64,000 nt of DNA, taken from the NCBI GenBank assembly GCA_050944355.1, contig JBMNQX010000007.1:1-64000 (forward strand), read 5' to 3'. The position numbers and the translations under genes were made by a program. Position 1 is the first letter of the stretch. Every line of letters begins with the position of its first letter. The DNA comes from UBA4285 sp050944355 (GTDB taxonomy: Bacteria > Bacillota > Clostridia > Lachnospirales > Lachnospiraceae). Below the pieces are notes generated by a model. That model made no database searches. It was not told the DNA's origin and worked only from the letters and a program-made list of their open reading frames with translations. Of this stretch, positions 25,500-33,450 are shown in pieces.

Positions 25500-26383
25500 T
25501 GAAAGGAATTATTCTTGCGGGCGGTTCGGGTACGAGACTGTACCCGCTTACAATGGTTACCAGTAAACAGCTTCTGCCTGTTTACGACAAGCCGATGATT
25601 TATTATCCGCTTTCGACTCTGATGCTGGCCGGAATCCGGGATATTCTTGTGATTTCGACACCGTCGGATACGCCGAGATTCGAGCAGCTGCTCGGTGACG
25701 GACACCAGTTCGGCATTCGCCTGAGCTATAAGGTTCAGCCGTCGCCGGATGGGCTGGCACAGGCATTTATCATCGGAGAAGATTTCATCGGCGATGATTC
25801 CTGCGCGATGGTGCTGGGCGACAACATCTTCTACGGAAATGGTTTCGGCACGCTGCTTCGCGGCGCCAAGGCGGATGCCGAGCGCGGAAGAGCGACTGTT
25901 TTCGGATATTATGTGAATGATCCGGAGCGCTTTGGTATTGTAGAGTTTGACGCGTCGGGCAAGGCGGTTTCGATCGAAGAGAAGCCGGCTGCGCCGAAGT
26001 CCAACTATGCCGTTACGGGACTGTATTTCTATCCGGCGAAAGTTTCGGAGCGCGCGAAGGCGGTCAAGCCGTCGGCAAGAGGCGAGCTCGAGATCACGAC
26101 GCTCAACGAAATGTATCTTCAGGACGGGCTGCTTGATGTACAGCTGCTTGGACGCGGTTTTGCATGGCTTGACACCGGCACGATGGACAGCCTTGTGCGC
26201 GCAGCCGAATTTGTCCAGACTGTTGAGGATCTGCAGGGCATTACCATCAGTGCGCCGGAAGAAATCGCGTATATCAATCACTGGATTAGCGTTGATACCC
26301 TGCGCGAATCGGCCAAACTGTACGGCAAGAGCCCGTATGGCAAGCATTTGCAGGCAGTCGCAGACGGAAAAGTGAAATACTAA
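25499..26383 (+). CDS. rfbA: Glucose-1-phosphate thymidylyltransferase
   Basis: A 294-residue nucleotidyltransferase of typical size. Signature LAGGSGTRLYPLT is at the N-terminus; VLGDNIFYG and IEEKP follow. It joins dTTP and glucose-1-phosphate to give dTDP-glucose, the first pathway step. The ATG at 25499 is chosen because it starts the conserved MKGIILAGG and has AGAAAGGA before it. The in-frame upstream codons lie in rfbD. Order here is B-D-A-C. Confidence 0.95.
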   Translation: MKGIILAGGSGTRLYPLTMVTSKQLLPVYDKPMIYYPLSTLMLAGIRDILVISTPSDTPRFEQLLGDGHQFGIRLSYKVQPSPDGLAQAFIIGEDFIGDDSCAMVLGDNIFYGNGFGTLLRGAKADAERGRATVFGYYVNDPERFGIVEFDASGKAVSIEEKPAAPKSNYAVTGLYFYPAKVSERAKAVKPSARGELEITTLNEMYLQDGLLDVQLLGRGFAWLDTGTMDSLVRAAEFVQTVEDLQGITISAPEEIAYINHWISVDTLRESAKLYGKSPYGKHLQAVADGKVKY

Positions 26384-26425
26384 GCAGGATGGACGCAGCT
26401 TTGCGTCTGGTTTCAGGAGGAGAAA

Positions 26426-27031
26426 ATGGGTCAGATCAAAGTCGAGAAAAATGTTGGTGGAATCGAAGGCCTTTGTGTCATTACACCGACGGTGCATGGT
26501 GACGAGCGCGGCTACTTCATGGAGACATATAACGTGAAAGACATGAAGGAAGCTGGATTTGACATTAATTTTGTTCAGGATAATCAGTCGATGTCGACGA
26601 AGGGCGTTCTGCGCGGCCTGCATTTCCAGAAGCACTATCCGCAGTGCAAGCTGGTTCGCGCCGTCCGCGGCAGCGTTTTTGACGTGGCCGTCGATCTGCG
26701 CGGCGACTCAAAAACCTACGGCAAATGGTACGGCGTTGAACTCACTGCAGAAAACAAGAAGCAGTTCCTGATTCCGGAAGGCTTTGCACACGGTTTCCTT
26801 GTTCTGTCGGATGAGGCGGAATTCTGCTATAAGGTCAATGATTTCTGGCATCCGAATGATGAAGGCGGTATGGCATGGAATGACCCGGAAATCGGAATCA
26901 TCTGGCCGCTGCTGACAGGAAAGTATGATGGCACCGCTTCGGCAGAAGGATACACCGTTGACGGCGTGCCGCTGATTCTTTCCGACAAGGATCAGAAGTG
27001 GCTCGGCATCAAGGACACGTTCCGTTTCTAA
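26426..27031 (+). CDS. rfbC: dTDP-4-dehydrorhamnose 3,5-epimerase
   Basis: A 201-residue cupin-fold epimerase. Active-site motifs are visible: GDERGYFMETY, the catalytic His in LRGLHFQ, DVAVDLRGDS, and FAHGFLVLSD. It converts dTDP-4-keto-6-deoxyglucose to its L-configured 3,5-epimer before rfbD acts. A TCAGGAGGAG site precedes the ATG, 42 bases after rfbA. With rfbA, rfbB and rfbD it makes the pathway complete. Confidence 0.94.
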   Translation: MGQIKVEKNVGGIEGLCVITPTVHGDERGYFMETYNVKDMKEAGFDINFVQDNQSMSTKGVLRGLHFQKHYPQCKLVRAVRGSVFDVAVDLRGDSKTYGKWYGVELTAENKKQFLIPEGFAHGFLVLSDEAEFCYKVNDFWHPNDEGGMAWNDPEIGIIWPLLTGKYDGTASAEGYTVDGVPLILSDKDQKWLGIKDTFRF

Positions 27032-27039
27032 GGCTTTCT

Positions 27040-27246
27040 ATGAAGTACACGATCAAAGATATCACCGAAGCCGATTATGGCTGCGAAGAGCTTCCGGACG
27101 GTGCATGCGTCATGTGCCGTCTGGTTCTTGAAGCAGAAAACGGCATGGAAGTGGTGAAAGAAGTACCTGATGAGAAAGCTGCCGCGGCCGGCCTTGCCGC
27201 CGGACAGAGGATCAGTGACGGAGAGATCGAGGCGCTTTGCCGGTGA
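27040..27246 (+). CDS. Small hypothetical protein at the end of the rfb operon
   Basis: A 68-residue protein starting MKYTIKDITEADYGCEELPD, soluble and acidic, with two Cys residues and no known motif. It begins 9 bases after the rfbC stop and ends before a strong terminator, so it should be the last gene of the rfb transcript. The ribosome-binding site is weak (AAGG close to the start). Amino-acid composition is normal for a real protein, but function is unknown. Confidence 0.55.
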   Translation: MKYTIKDITEADYGCEELPDGACVMCRLVLEAENGMEVVKEVPDEKAAAAGLAAGQRISDGEIEALCR

Positions 27247-27284
27247 CTGTCTCCGGCGAGATTAGCGGCCGAACAAGAAAAAAG

Positions 27285-27330
27285 CAGGCAGTTCAGAAGA
27301 TCAGTGGTCTTCCGGACTGCCTGATTTTTT
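27285..27330. terminator. Bidirectional terminator of rfb operon and C_GCAxxG gene
   Basis: CAGGCAGT (27285-27292) pairs with ACTGCCTG (27316-27323), with AGAAGA/TCTTCC pairing inside. A run of six T follows on the plus strand and a run of A precedes, so it can end both convergent transcripts. Confidence 0.85.
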
Positions 27331-27332
27331 AC

Positions 27333-27749
27333 TTAAATTTTGCCGGCGGCTTTCAGAAGGCTTTCGACCATCCTGACGTTCTCGAAAACCATAGCGTCAC
27401 AGTGCGGCTTCTTCGGAAGTCCCTTCGCTGCATTGGCTGCAAGAAGCGAAGCACAGTCCGCGTGGCCGTCGTGATGCGCCCGGATCGTGCGGAAGTATTC
27501 AGTGACCATCTTGGGATCATTCAGTCCCCAAAGTCCCAGCGCCATGAGCGCACCGGTGATTCCTCCGCACACGGAAGCGACCCGCATGCCGGCTCCGAAA
27601 TTGTCCGCAATGGCATATGCGGTCTCCGTGTCCATTCCCCTGGCCTCGGCAAAAGGAATAAAAACCGACTGCGCACAGTTGTAGTGGCGGGTTGTATCTG
27701 CGCGGAGTTCTTCGGCGCGGGACAGAAAATTATAATTTTTTTCAGACAT
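27333..27749 (-). CDS. C_GCAxxG_C_C family redox protein
   Basis: A 138-residue protein of a family common in anaerobic Clostridia. The family pattern is visible as NCAQSV near residue 24, then FGAGMRVASVCGGITGALMALG, and two more Cys near residues 99 and 116 (ADCASLL, PHCDAMV). The spaced Cys suggest a redox or metal-binding role in the cytosol; the exact function is not known for the family. It is the only gene of its unit and ends in the terminator shared with the rfb operon. Confidence 0.83.
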   Translation of the reverse strand: MSEKNYNFLSRAEELRADTTRHYNCAQSVFIPFAEARGMDTETAYAIADNFGAGMRVASVCGGITGALMALGLWGLNDPKMVTEYFRTIRAHHDGHADCASLLAANAAKGLPKKPHCDAMVFENVRMVESLLKAAGKI

Positions 27750-27928
27750 AGCAGTGACCTTTCCGGTTTAATACCAATTTTAAAGATGCGCCTTAACGGG
27801 CACTTTTTAGTGTATCACAAGTTCCGTCCGGTTAATAATGCCACATGTGAAGTAGATGGAGTTCACCGTAAGAAAGCAGAACGTTTGTATAATAAATATA
27901 TATAGACTGACCGAGGGAGGAACATTTC

Positions 27929-29848
27929 ATGACAGATGAGACATACCGCTGGCTTTTGTCGCTGAAAGCACCGGTTCTGCTTCCGGCAAGTGCCGGTTCG
28001 TTTTCGGATCCAAAGTTAACCGGCAAGGACGGCGCCTGGTATCTTCGCGTGACGCAGGAAGGCGAGAGACGCTTCTTTTTCACAGAGGATTTTTCCTGGC
28101 TTGATGAAGCAGATCCGGCAGCGGATGCAGTCTACGGCGCCGAGTGGAAGGATGAAGTCAGAGATGAGAAACACGGCTTCTTTATCCGCGTGCGGGAGAA
28201 AGACGGCAGTATTCTTCTTGCCATTTCCCGCGACGGCTGTGCCTGGATGGATTTTGAGCGCGATGAGGCGGATCATCCGGAGTGCGGGACCGTGTATGAA
28301 GGCGATTATTTTCAGGCGATCCCGCGCGGACAGTATATCCGGGAGCAGAGACCGGAGAACATTCCGGGCATTACGGCAGAGAAGATATTTGACATTCGGG
28401 ATTTCGGTGCGGTTCCAAACCGGCATTTTCTGAATACAGACGTGATCCAGGCTGCAATCGATGCAGCGTCGCTTGTCGGCGGCCTGGTTCTTGTGAAGGG
28501 CGGAAGTTTTACGACCGGGACTTTATATCTGAAAAGCGGTATGACGCTGTTTGTGGACCGGGATTCAAGACTTGAGGCTTCGCACTGCCGCGAAAAGATT
28601 ACGGATGCCGTTCTTATCACGAAGGATGCCAGGAACGTAGAAGTGACCGGCGGCGGCGTGATCAACGGGAGCGGAGAGTATTTCGTGCATCTGCCGCTTC
28701 GCCGCCCGCTTTTAGAGCCGCTTGACAAGACAAAGGTTCCACCGGTGCTTTATGACAACATGGGTTATCCGGTAGATACGATCCGCTATGCTTACCGCAG
28801 CCGGATCCGGTACGTGTCGGATCCGTACGGAAATGGGGATGGAGTTTATTCCCGCCCGATGTATTTTGTCTGGTTCCGGAATTCGCAGAATGTCAAAGTA
28901 AATAACATTATTCTTCAGGATGCCTGCGACTGGTCACTGGTGCTGGACGGCTGCACGGACGTCTCTGTTTCGGACACGATCATCGATGACAACCGCCATG
29001 TCGCTAACACGGACGGCATTGACATCATGGCCTGCGAGGATGTTGAAATCCGTCACTGCTTTGTCTCTTCCGCGGACGATGGAATCTGTGTGAAGGCGCC
29101 GAGGATTCACGAGCACGACGGAGAGGACATTCAGGACGGCAGCGCTTCTATGCGCCCGACGCGCCGCGTTGCGATCTCGGACTGCACCGTCACGTCGGTG
29201 ATGAACGGCTTCAAGATCGGAACCGAGACGTACTACGACATTTCCGATATTTCCATTGAAAACTGCCACTTCTATCTTCCGGACATCGCGCCGGGAATGG
29301 TATCCGGTATCAGCATCGAGTCGTGCGACGGTACGCATGTCGAGAATGTATCGGTGAAGAATATCCGGATGGAACAGGTAGTCTGCCCTGTGTTCATTCA
29401 GCTCAACCGCCGGAACAAGTTTGGGTTTACTTCGGAGGAAGACCGCAAGGCAAGAGAAAACGGCGGCAGCATCCGCAATGTGCGGATCGAAGGCGTTGAC
29501 AGTGTTGACGCGGAGCTTCCGTCTGTTATCACAGGATTTACAGACGGCAGAGGAGTTACACGCCGCGTTGAGAATATTGTGCTGAAAGATTTCAAGGTCA
29601 GGTATCGCGACAATATTGCGGATCTGAATCCTCAGCCGCAGACAGCGGAAAATGTTGATCAATATCCGGAAAGCAACGCACTTGGCGACGTTCCGGCAGC
29701 GGCACTGTTTGTCCGCCACGCGGAAAATGTGAAAATCCAGTCGTTCAAAGCATGGCTTCGCACCGGAGAAAAACGGGAAGCTTTCCGCGCGGAAGACGTC
29801 CGTGATATACTGCATATGAGAGATAAAAAGGCCGGCTCTTGTGTTTAA
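27929..29848 (+). CDS. GH28-family glycoside hydrolase (polygalacturonase-like)
   Basis: A 639-residue enzyme with an N-terminal domain of about 150 residues and a right-handed beta-helix typical of GH28. Catalytic motifs are NTDGID near residue 365 and ADDGICVK near 388. The usual third motif (GHG) is replaced by NGFKIGTE. There is no signal peptide or anchor, so it should act on oligosaccharides inside the cell, cleaving galacturonide-type or related bonds. A GAGGGAGG site precedes the ATG, and a TATAAT (27888-27893) lies 36 bases upstream of it. It is followed by a glutaredoxin-like gene with no clear functional link. Confidence 0.82.
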   Translation: MTDETYRWLLSLKAPVLLPASAGSFSDPKLTGKDGAWYLRVTQEGERRFFFTEDFSWLDEADPAADAVYGAEWKDEVRDEKHGFFIRVREKDGSILLAISRDGCAWMDFERDEADHPECGTVYEGDYFQAIPRGQYIREQRPENIPGITAEKIFDIRDFGAVPNRHFLNTDVIQAAIDAASLVGGLVLVKGGSFTTGTLYLKSGMTLFVDRDSRLEASHCREKITDAVLITKDARNVEVTGGGVINGSGEYFVHLPLRRPLLEPLDKTKVPPVLYDNMGYPVDTIRYAYRSRIRYVSDPYGNGDGVYSRPMYFVWFRNSQNVKVNNIILQDACDWSLVLDGCTDVSVSDTIIDDNRHVANTDGIDIMACEDVEIRHCFVSSADDGICVKAPRIHEHDGEDIQDGSASMRPTRRVAISDCTVTSVMNGFKIGTETYYDISDISIENCHFYLPDIAPGMVSGISIESCDGTHVENVSVKNIRMEQVVCPVFIQLNRRNKFGFTSEEDRKARENGGSIRNVRIEGVDSVDAELPSVITGFTDGRGVTRRVENIVLKDFKVRYRDNIADLNPQPQTAENVDQYPESNALGDVPAAALFVRHAENVKIQSFKAWLRTGEKREAFRAEDVRDILHMRDKKAGSCV

Positions 29849-29860
29849 GATACCGGCCTT
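29828..29860 (+). terminator. Weak hairpin at the end of the GH28 gene
   Basis: AAGGCCGG pairs with CCGGCCTT across a loop that contains the GH28 stop codon. Only two T follow, so termination would be weak, and read-through into the glutaredoxin-like gene is likely. Confidence 0.4.
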
Positions 29861-29884
29861 CCGCATTCAGAAAAGGAGAGAGAT

Positions 29885-30196
29885 ATGATTAAGGTTTTCG
29901 GCCTTCCGACATGCCCGTACTGTGACTATGTATACGAGCAGATCAAGGACAGAAAAGACGAGTTTGAGTATATCAATATCGGCGCCAATATCCGGAACAT
30001 GAGCCGTTTTACCCGGATGCGCGACACGAGTCCGGCCTTTGATCACAGCAAGGAGATCGGAGATGTCGGGATCCCGGCATTTGTCTTTCCGGACGGAAAG
30101 ATTTCTCTTGATCCGGCCGACGCTGGGCTTGTAGAATACGGCTCTGGAGCTGCCTGCTCTATTGATGACCATAAGAGCGGCAAGAAGGGCTGCTGA
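29885..30196 (+). CDS. Glutaredoxin-like protein
   Basis: A 103-residue thioredoxin-fold protein with the dithiol motif CPYC at residues 10-13, the cis-Pro segment VGIPAFVF, and a Cys-containing tail ending KKGC. It probably reduces disulfides or mixed disulfides in the cytosol. An AAGGAGAG site precedes the ATG. The C-terminus lies next to the end of the convergent transporter gene, with two bases between them. The identity of its partner is not visible. Confidence 0.78.
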   Translation: MIKVFGLPTCPYCDYVYEQIKDRKDEFEYINIGANIRNMSRFTRMRDTSPAFDHSKEIGDVGIPAFVFPDGKISLDPADAGLVEYGSGAACSIDDHKSGKKGC

Positions 30197-30198
30197 GT

Positions 30199-31374
30199 TT
30201 AAAAGAATTTCGCCAGAACGAAGCTGCCGATGAACACGGAGACGATGGTGACGGTCACAAAGCCGGCTACAAGCATCTTCGGGAGAAGGACATTGTAAAG
30301 CGCCGTGTGTTCTTCTTTTGTCCTGGCCATGGCGTCGCAGACGTTGTCGGTCATGATCATCGTCAGCGGAAAACCGAATGTGCAGGTGAGCCCGAGCGCG
30401 ATGGCCAGGTCAACCGGCATATTACAAAGTTTTCCGATGACGATCCCGGCGATCGCGGTGCCGGCAATGCCCAGCAGCATTACGACGACAATCGGGATAA
30501 TGTAGCCGAGAAACATCTGGGGCGTGATTCCGACATAATTGCCGAAAAGCACACAGGCGGCCAGAAACGTAATAATACCGGCAGATTCGATCGAGTTCAT
30601 GGTCCCTTTCTTCAGGAATCCCGTTTCAACACAGATCCATCCGAGGATGATCGATATAACAAATGCATGAATCTTACCGTCCGTAAGTCCCGAAAGATAA
30701 GCTGCAAGAGAAGCGACGAGCGCTACTTTCAGGAGAATAACAGGGATACGGTCCATTTTCTCCGGAAGCTGCAGCAGGCGGCGACGGTGCGTACCGGCGT
30801 TTTCCTTGTTCTCATCAGAGGCATAACGGGCGATATTTTCAGGATCGGCGAGAAATCTTTTTGCATAGTGGCGAAGAAAATACGAGCAGAGAGGCTGGCC
30901 GAAGAATCCCTGTGCGGTGCCAAGAATGGTGAAGAAACCGACGACATCGGTTAATCCTTCCGGTTTCAGAACGGATGTCATCATCAGGATAACGGCGTTG
31001 CCGCCTGCGTAAACGGCAGAGCCCACATACGCATACTGCGGGTTGATGAGATGCGGCCCGATGACAAGAATCAGAACGGTAGAGAGCAGCACACTGGCCA
31101 CGCATACGATGATAGTTTTAATCTGACGCTTGAGCTCAGGCGTGTCTATCGTAGTTCCCAGCATGACGATCATGAGCGTGACGGCCATCATGCCGAATCC
31201 GCTGATTGTGGAATCCTCGAATGTGTAGGACGGAAGGATACCGGTCCACAGCCCTGCCAGAATGATGACAGCCCAGGCGATGGCGGCCGGGACACGGGCT
31301 TTGGAGAAGTAGGATATCAGATCTCCGGCAGCGTAGATTGCAAGTACGATAGTAAGTGCGTAAATAGCCTGCAT
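30199..31374 (-). CDS. T-box-controlled multi-pass transporter, predicted tryptophan permease
   Basis: A 391-residue membrane protein with about ten hydrophobic helices. Two similar halves are separated by a charged cytosolic loop near residues 180-215 (DENKENAGTHRRR). The layout recalls sodium-coupled carriers such as GltS, but I do not recognise the family with certainty. The leader RNA upstream is a T-box whose specifier reads UGG, so expression should rise when charged tRNA-Trp is low. The simplest inference is uptake of tryptophan or a precursor. The GGAGGAA site lies before ATG 31374. No trp biosynthesis gene is nearby. Function is predicted from regulation, not from homology. Confidence 0.7.
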   Translation of the reverse strand: MQAIYALTIVLAIYAAGDLISYFSKARVPAAIAWAVIILAGLWTGILPSYTFEDSTISGFGMMAVTLMIVMLGTTIDTPELKRQIKTIIVCVASVLLSTVLILVIGPHLINPQYAYVGSAVYAGGNAVILMMTSVLKPEGLTDVVGFFTILGTAQGFFGQPLCSYFLRHYAKRFLADPENIARYASDENKENAGTHRRRLLQLPEKMDRIPVILLKVALVASLAAYLSGLTDGKIHAFVISIILGWICVETGFLKKGTMNSIESAGIITFLAACVLFGNYVGITPQMFLGYIIPIVVVMLLGIAGTAIAGIVIGKLCNMPVDLAIALGLTCTFGFPLTMIMTDNVCDAMARTKEEHTALYNVLLPKMLVAGFVTVTIVSVFIGSFVLAKFF

Positions 31375-31479
31375 TTCAAGTTCCTCCTGGTTTTAACTTA
31401 ACAGATATTCCTTTCATTTTGTCTGACCGGGATGAGATATGTCCTGCCTGTGTTTCCGGATTAGCACAGGCAAGGACAC

Positions 31480-31836
31480 AAAAAAGTCCCGGCCAAAGAA
31501 ACAAATCTTTGGCCGGGACGAAACGTTTATTGTATGCGTTCCGCGGTACCACCCGCCTTGAGCCCGACGCCGGTATTGCAGCTTTTCAATCAGCCGCTCA
31601 TCCTTTGCCGGAATCCGCTTTCTCCATGCACACAGAAAACACTATTTCAGATGATCTGTAAGCACGCTGCCTTGTACGATGCAGTTTCGTCGTCACATTG
31701 CGGCAGTTCTGCCGGTTCATGACGCCCTCCAAAGGCCATTCCGACACACATCCCCTGCCGCTCTCTCAGCTATTCGCGGCTCTCTGTAAGCTTCTGTCTG
31801 TGTCGTACTTACCCTTTTTCAACGGTTTTTTAAATT
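31480..31836 (-). ncRNA. T-box riboswitch, specifier UGG (tryptophan)
   Basis: The minus strand shows all main T-box parts. Stem I has AGTA (31809-31806), CGACACA pairing with TGTGTCG, then GAA and TGG (31738-31736), with AAAGG/CCTTT below; this places TGG in the specifier loop. The AGAGAG motif and distal loop follow the usual order. The T-box GGGTGGTACCGCGG is at 31554-31541. A terminator (GTCCCGGCCAAAG paired with CTTTGGCCGGGAC, then six T) spans 31519-31480. Uncharged tRNA-Trp would favour the antiterminator and switch on the transporter. The T-box itself is certain; the specifier reading is strong but made by eye. Confidence 0.88.
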
Positions 31837-31842
31837 TTGATT

Positions 31843-31872
31843 ATCCTATCACCAGCTGTCATTCAATGTCAA
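31843..31872 (-). promoter_or_regulatory. Promoter of the T-box transcript
   Basis: On the minus strand TTGACA (31872-31867) and TAGGAT (31848-31843) are 18 bases apart, placing the RNA start near 31836, just before stem I of the T-box. Confidence 0.65.
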
Positions 31873-31921
31873 GAAGCATGTCGAAAGAAATCTGACGGAA
31901 ATGGCAGCACGAAACCCGCGA

Positions 31922-33292
31922 TCAATATTTATGATCGCCCGGCTTCAGAGACTCCGGAAGAAGAGTGGAGTACTTCTTGCCCTTCAGGCTGTTGTTGAAA
32001 TCCTCTCTTGCCTGCTTGACATAATCCGGATTTTCAAACAGGTCGAGCGCTATGCCGGCAAGAGCTTTGGCAGCTGCGTGCATACCTTTCTTTGCGACAG
32101 AGGACTTGCCCTGCGCCGTGCGGCACCAGCTGTGCGCGACGGTTCCGGCGGCTTCGGTCACGAGCTGCATCTGAACGGTCGGAGCGCAGTAGCTTGCGTC
32201 GCCGACATCCGAAGATCCGGCAGATGGGATGTTGAGATCGTCGTTGACAGAAGAGTCGATTGCTACTTTGGAATCCGGACGGGATCCGAACGGCACGAAC
32301 TGTGCGGCATATTTCAGCTCTTCATCCGTGTAGTTAAGCGGATAGATCTTGTGCATGTTTTCAAGTGCCAGACGGTCCAGCGTCGGCACATCGATGATAT
32401 CAAGATAGTCGTTGAATATGAACGGCTCGTCGGCTGTCGCTCCGGTCATGAGGCAGGCACCTTTGATGATGTTCATGACCTTGTTGAACAGGATCTCAAC
32501 ATCAGACTGCTTGTCCGCGCGCAGGCAGTAGGAAACTTCTGTTCTGGACTGGATGACGTTCGGAGCCTTCCCGCCCGCATCGACATACGCGGTGTTGAGA
32601 CGTACGTCCGGCTTTACATGAGCGCGCAGATACTGGATGCCAGTGTTGGCGAGCTCCGCCGCGTCGAGAGCGCCGATGCCTTCCCACGGAGCAGCCGAAG
32701 CGTGCGCCGCCTTGCCGTGATAGGTGACATTGAAGGTGACACAGGCCTTGGCATGGTTGCCGATGTAATTGCTTGAATCCGGATGCCATGCGAGAATCGC
32801 ATCAAGATCATCGAAAACATGGGCTCTGGCCATGAAGCACTTGCCGCCGCCGCCTTCCTCGGCCGGCGTGAGAATGTAGCGGATGGTGCCTTTCAGGCCC
32901 TTTTCCTCCATGAAATCCTTCAAGCCTGTTGCCGCCTGCATGGCGCCGGTGCCAAGCAAATTGTGTCCGCATGCGTGGCCATTTCCACCCTGCACGAGCG
33001 GCTTCTGGCCCACGAAATCCGCCACCTGGCTCTGGCCCACAAGGGCGTCGTTTTCGCCGAGAATTCCGATGATCGGTCTCCCGCTGCCATACTCAGCGAT
33101 AAACGCCGTGTCCATGCCGGCAACCGGAGTTGTGATCCTGAATCCCTCTTTCTTCATCAGCTCAAGCTGACATTTCGTGGATTCCTTTTCCATGAAACAG
33201 GTTTCCGGATGCTCCCAGACAAAATCACTGACTTCCTCGAACTCCTTGTTCTTGGCATCGATCAGTTCAAACAGCCGATCTTTGTCTTCCAT
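31922..33292 (-). CDS. M20-family amidohydrolase, AbgB-like
   Basis: About 456 residues, similar in plan to p-aminobenzoyl-glutamate hydrolase subunit B. Motifs are GHACGHNLLG near residue 108, LTPAEEGGGGK near 142, and HGKAAHASAAPWEG in the lid domain. The ATG at 33292 lies 6 bases after AGGAGGG; the ATG two codons earlier overlaps that site. It would cleave an amide bond of an N-acyl amino acid or dipeptide in the cytosol. A promoter with TTTACA (33362-33357) and TATAAT (33339-33334), spaced by 17, reads into it. It is divergent from gpmI. It is not the partner of a visible AbgA or AbgT. Confidence 0.85.
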   Translation of the reverse strand: MEDKDRLFELIDAKNKEFEEVSDFVWEHPETCFMEKESTKCQLELMKKEGFRITTPVAGMDTAFIAEYGSGRPIIGILGENDALVGQSQVADFVGQKPLVQGGNGHACGHNLLGTGAMQAATGLKDFMEEKGLKGTIRYILTPAEEGGGGKCFMARAHVFDDLDAILAWHPDSSNYIGNHAKACVTFNVTYHGKAAHASAAPWEGIGALDAAELANTGIQYLRAHVKPDVRLNTAYVDAGGKAPNVIQSRTEVSYCLRADKQSDVEILFNKVMNIIKGACLMTGATADEPFIFNDYLDIIDVPTLDRLALENMHKIYPLNYTDEELKYAAQFVPFGSRPDSKVAIDSSVNDDLNIPSAGSSDVGDASYCAPTVQMQLVTEAAGTVAHSWCRTAQGKSSVAKKGMHAAAKALAGIALDLFENPDYVKQAREDFNNSLKGKKYSTLLPESLKPGDHKY

Positions 33293-33333
33293 AATCATCC
33301 CTCCTATTGTACGTTAAAGCTTTAATGCTTTAA

Positions 33334-33412
33334 ATTATAGGCGCAGGTCTGGCAAATGTAAACGGTATTCTTCTTCTTTCCTGTTGCCAAGAACGCCGAA
33401 AATACTTATTAT
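33334..33412. promoter_or_regulatory. Divergent promoters of the M20 gene and gpmI
   Basis: Minus strand: TTTACA (33362-33357), 17 bases, TATAAT (33339-33334). Plus strand: TTGCCA (33384-33389), 17 bases, TATTAT (33407-33412). The two are back to back within 80 bases and are good sigma-A-type matches. Confidence 0.7.
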
Positions 33413-33450
33413 AGAAAGGGTTACACGAGACATAAGAAGGAGTGTAAACA

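Noticed and set aside
31681..31700. ACT (threonine) as T-box specifier in GAAACTGCA
   Set aside because: This position lies beyond the stem I pairing. The pairing of CGACACA with TGTGTCG, and of AAAGG with CCTTT, places TGG in the specifier loop.
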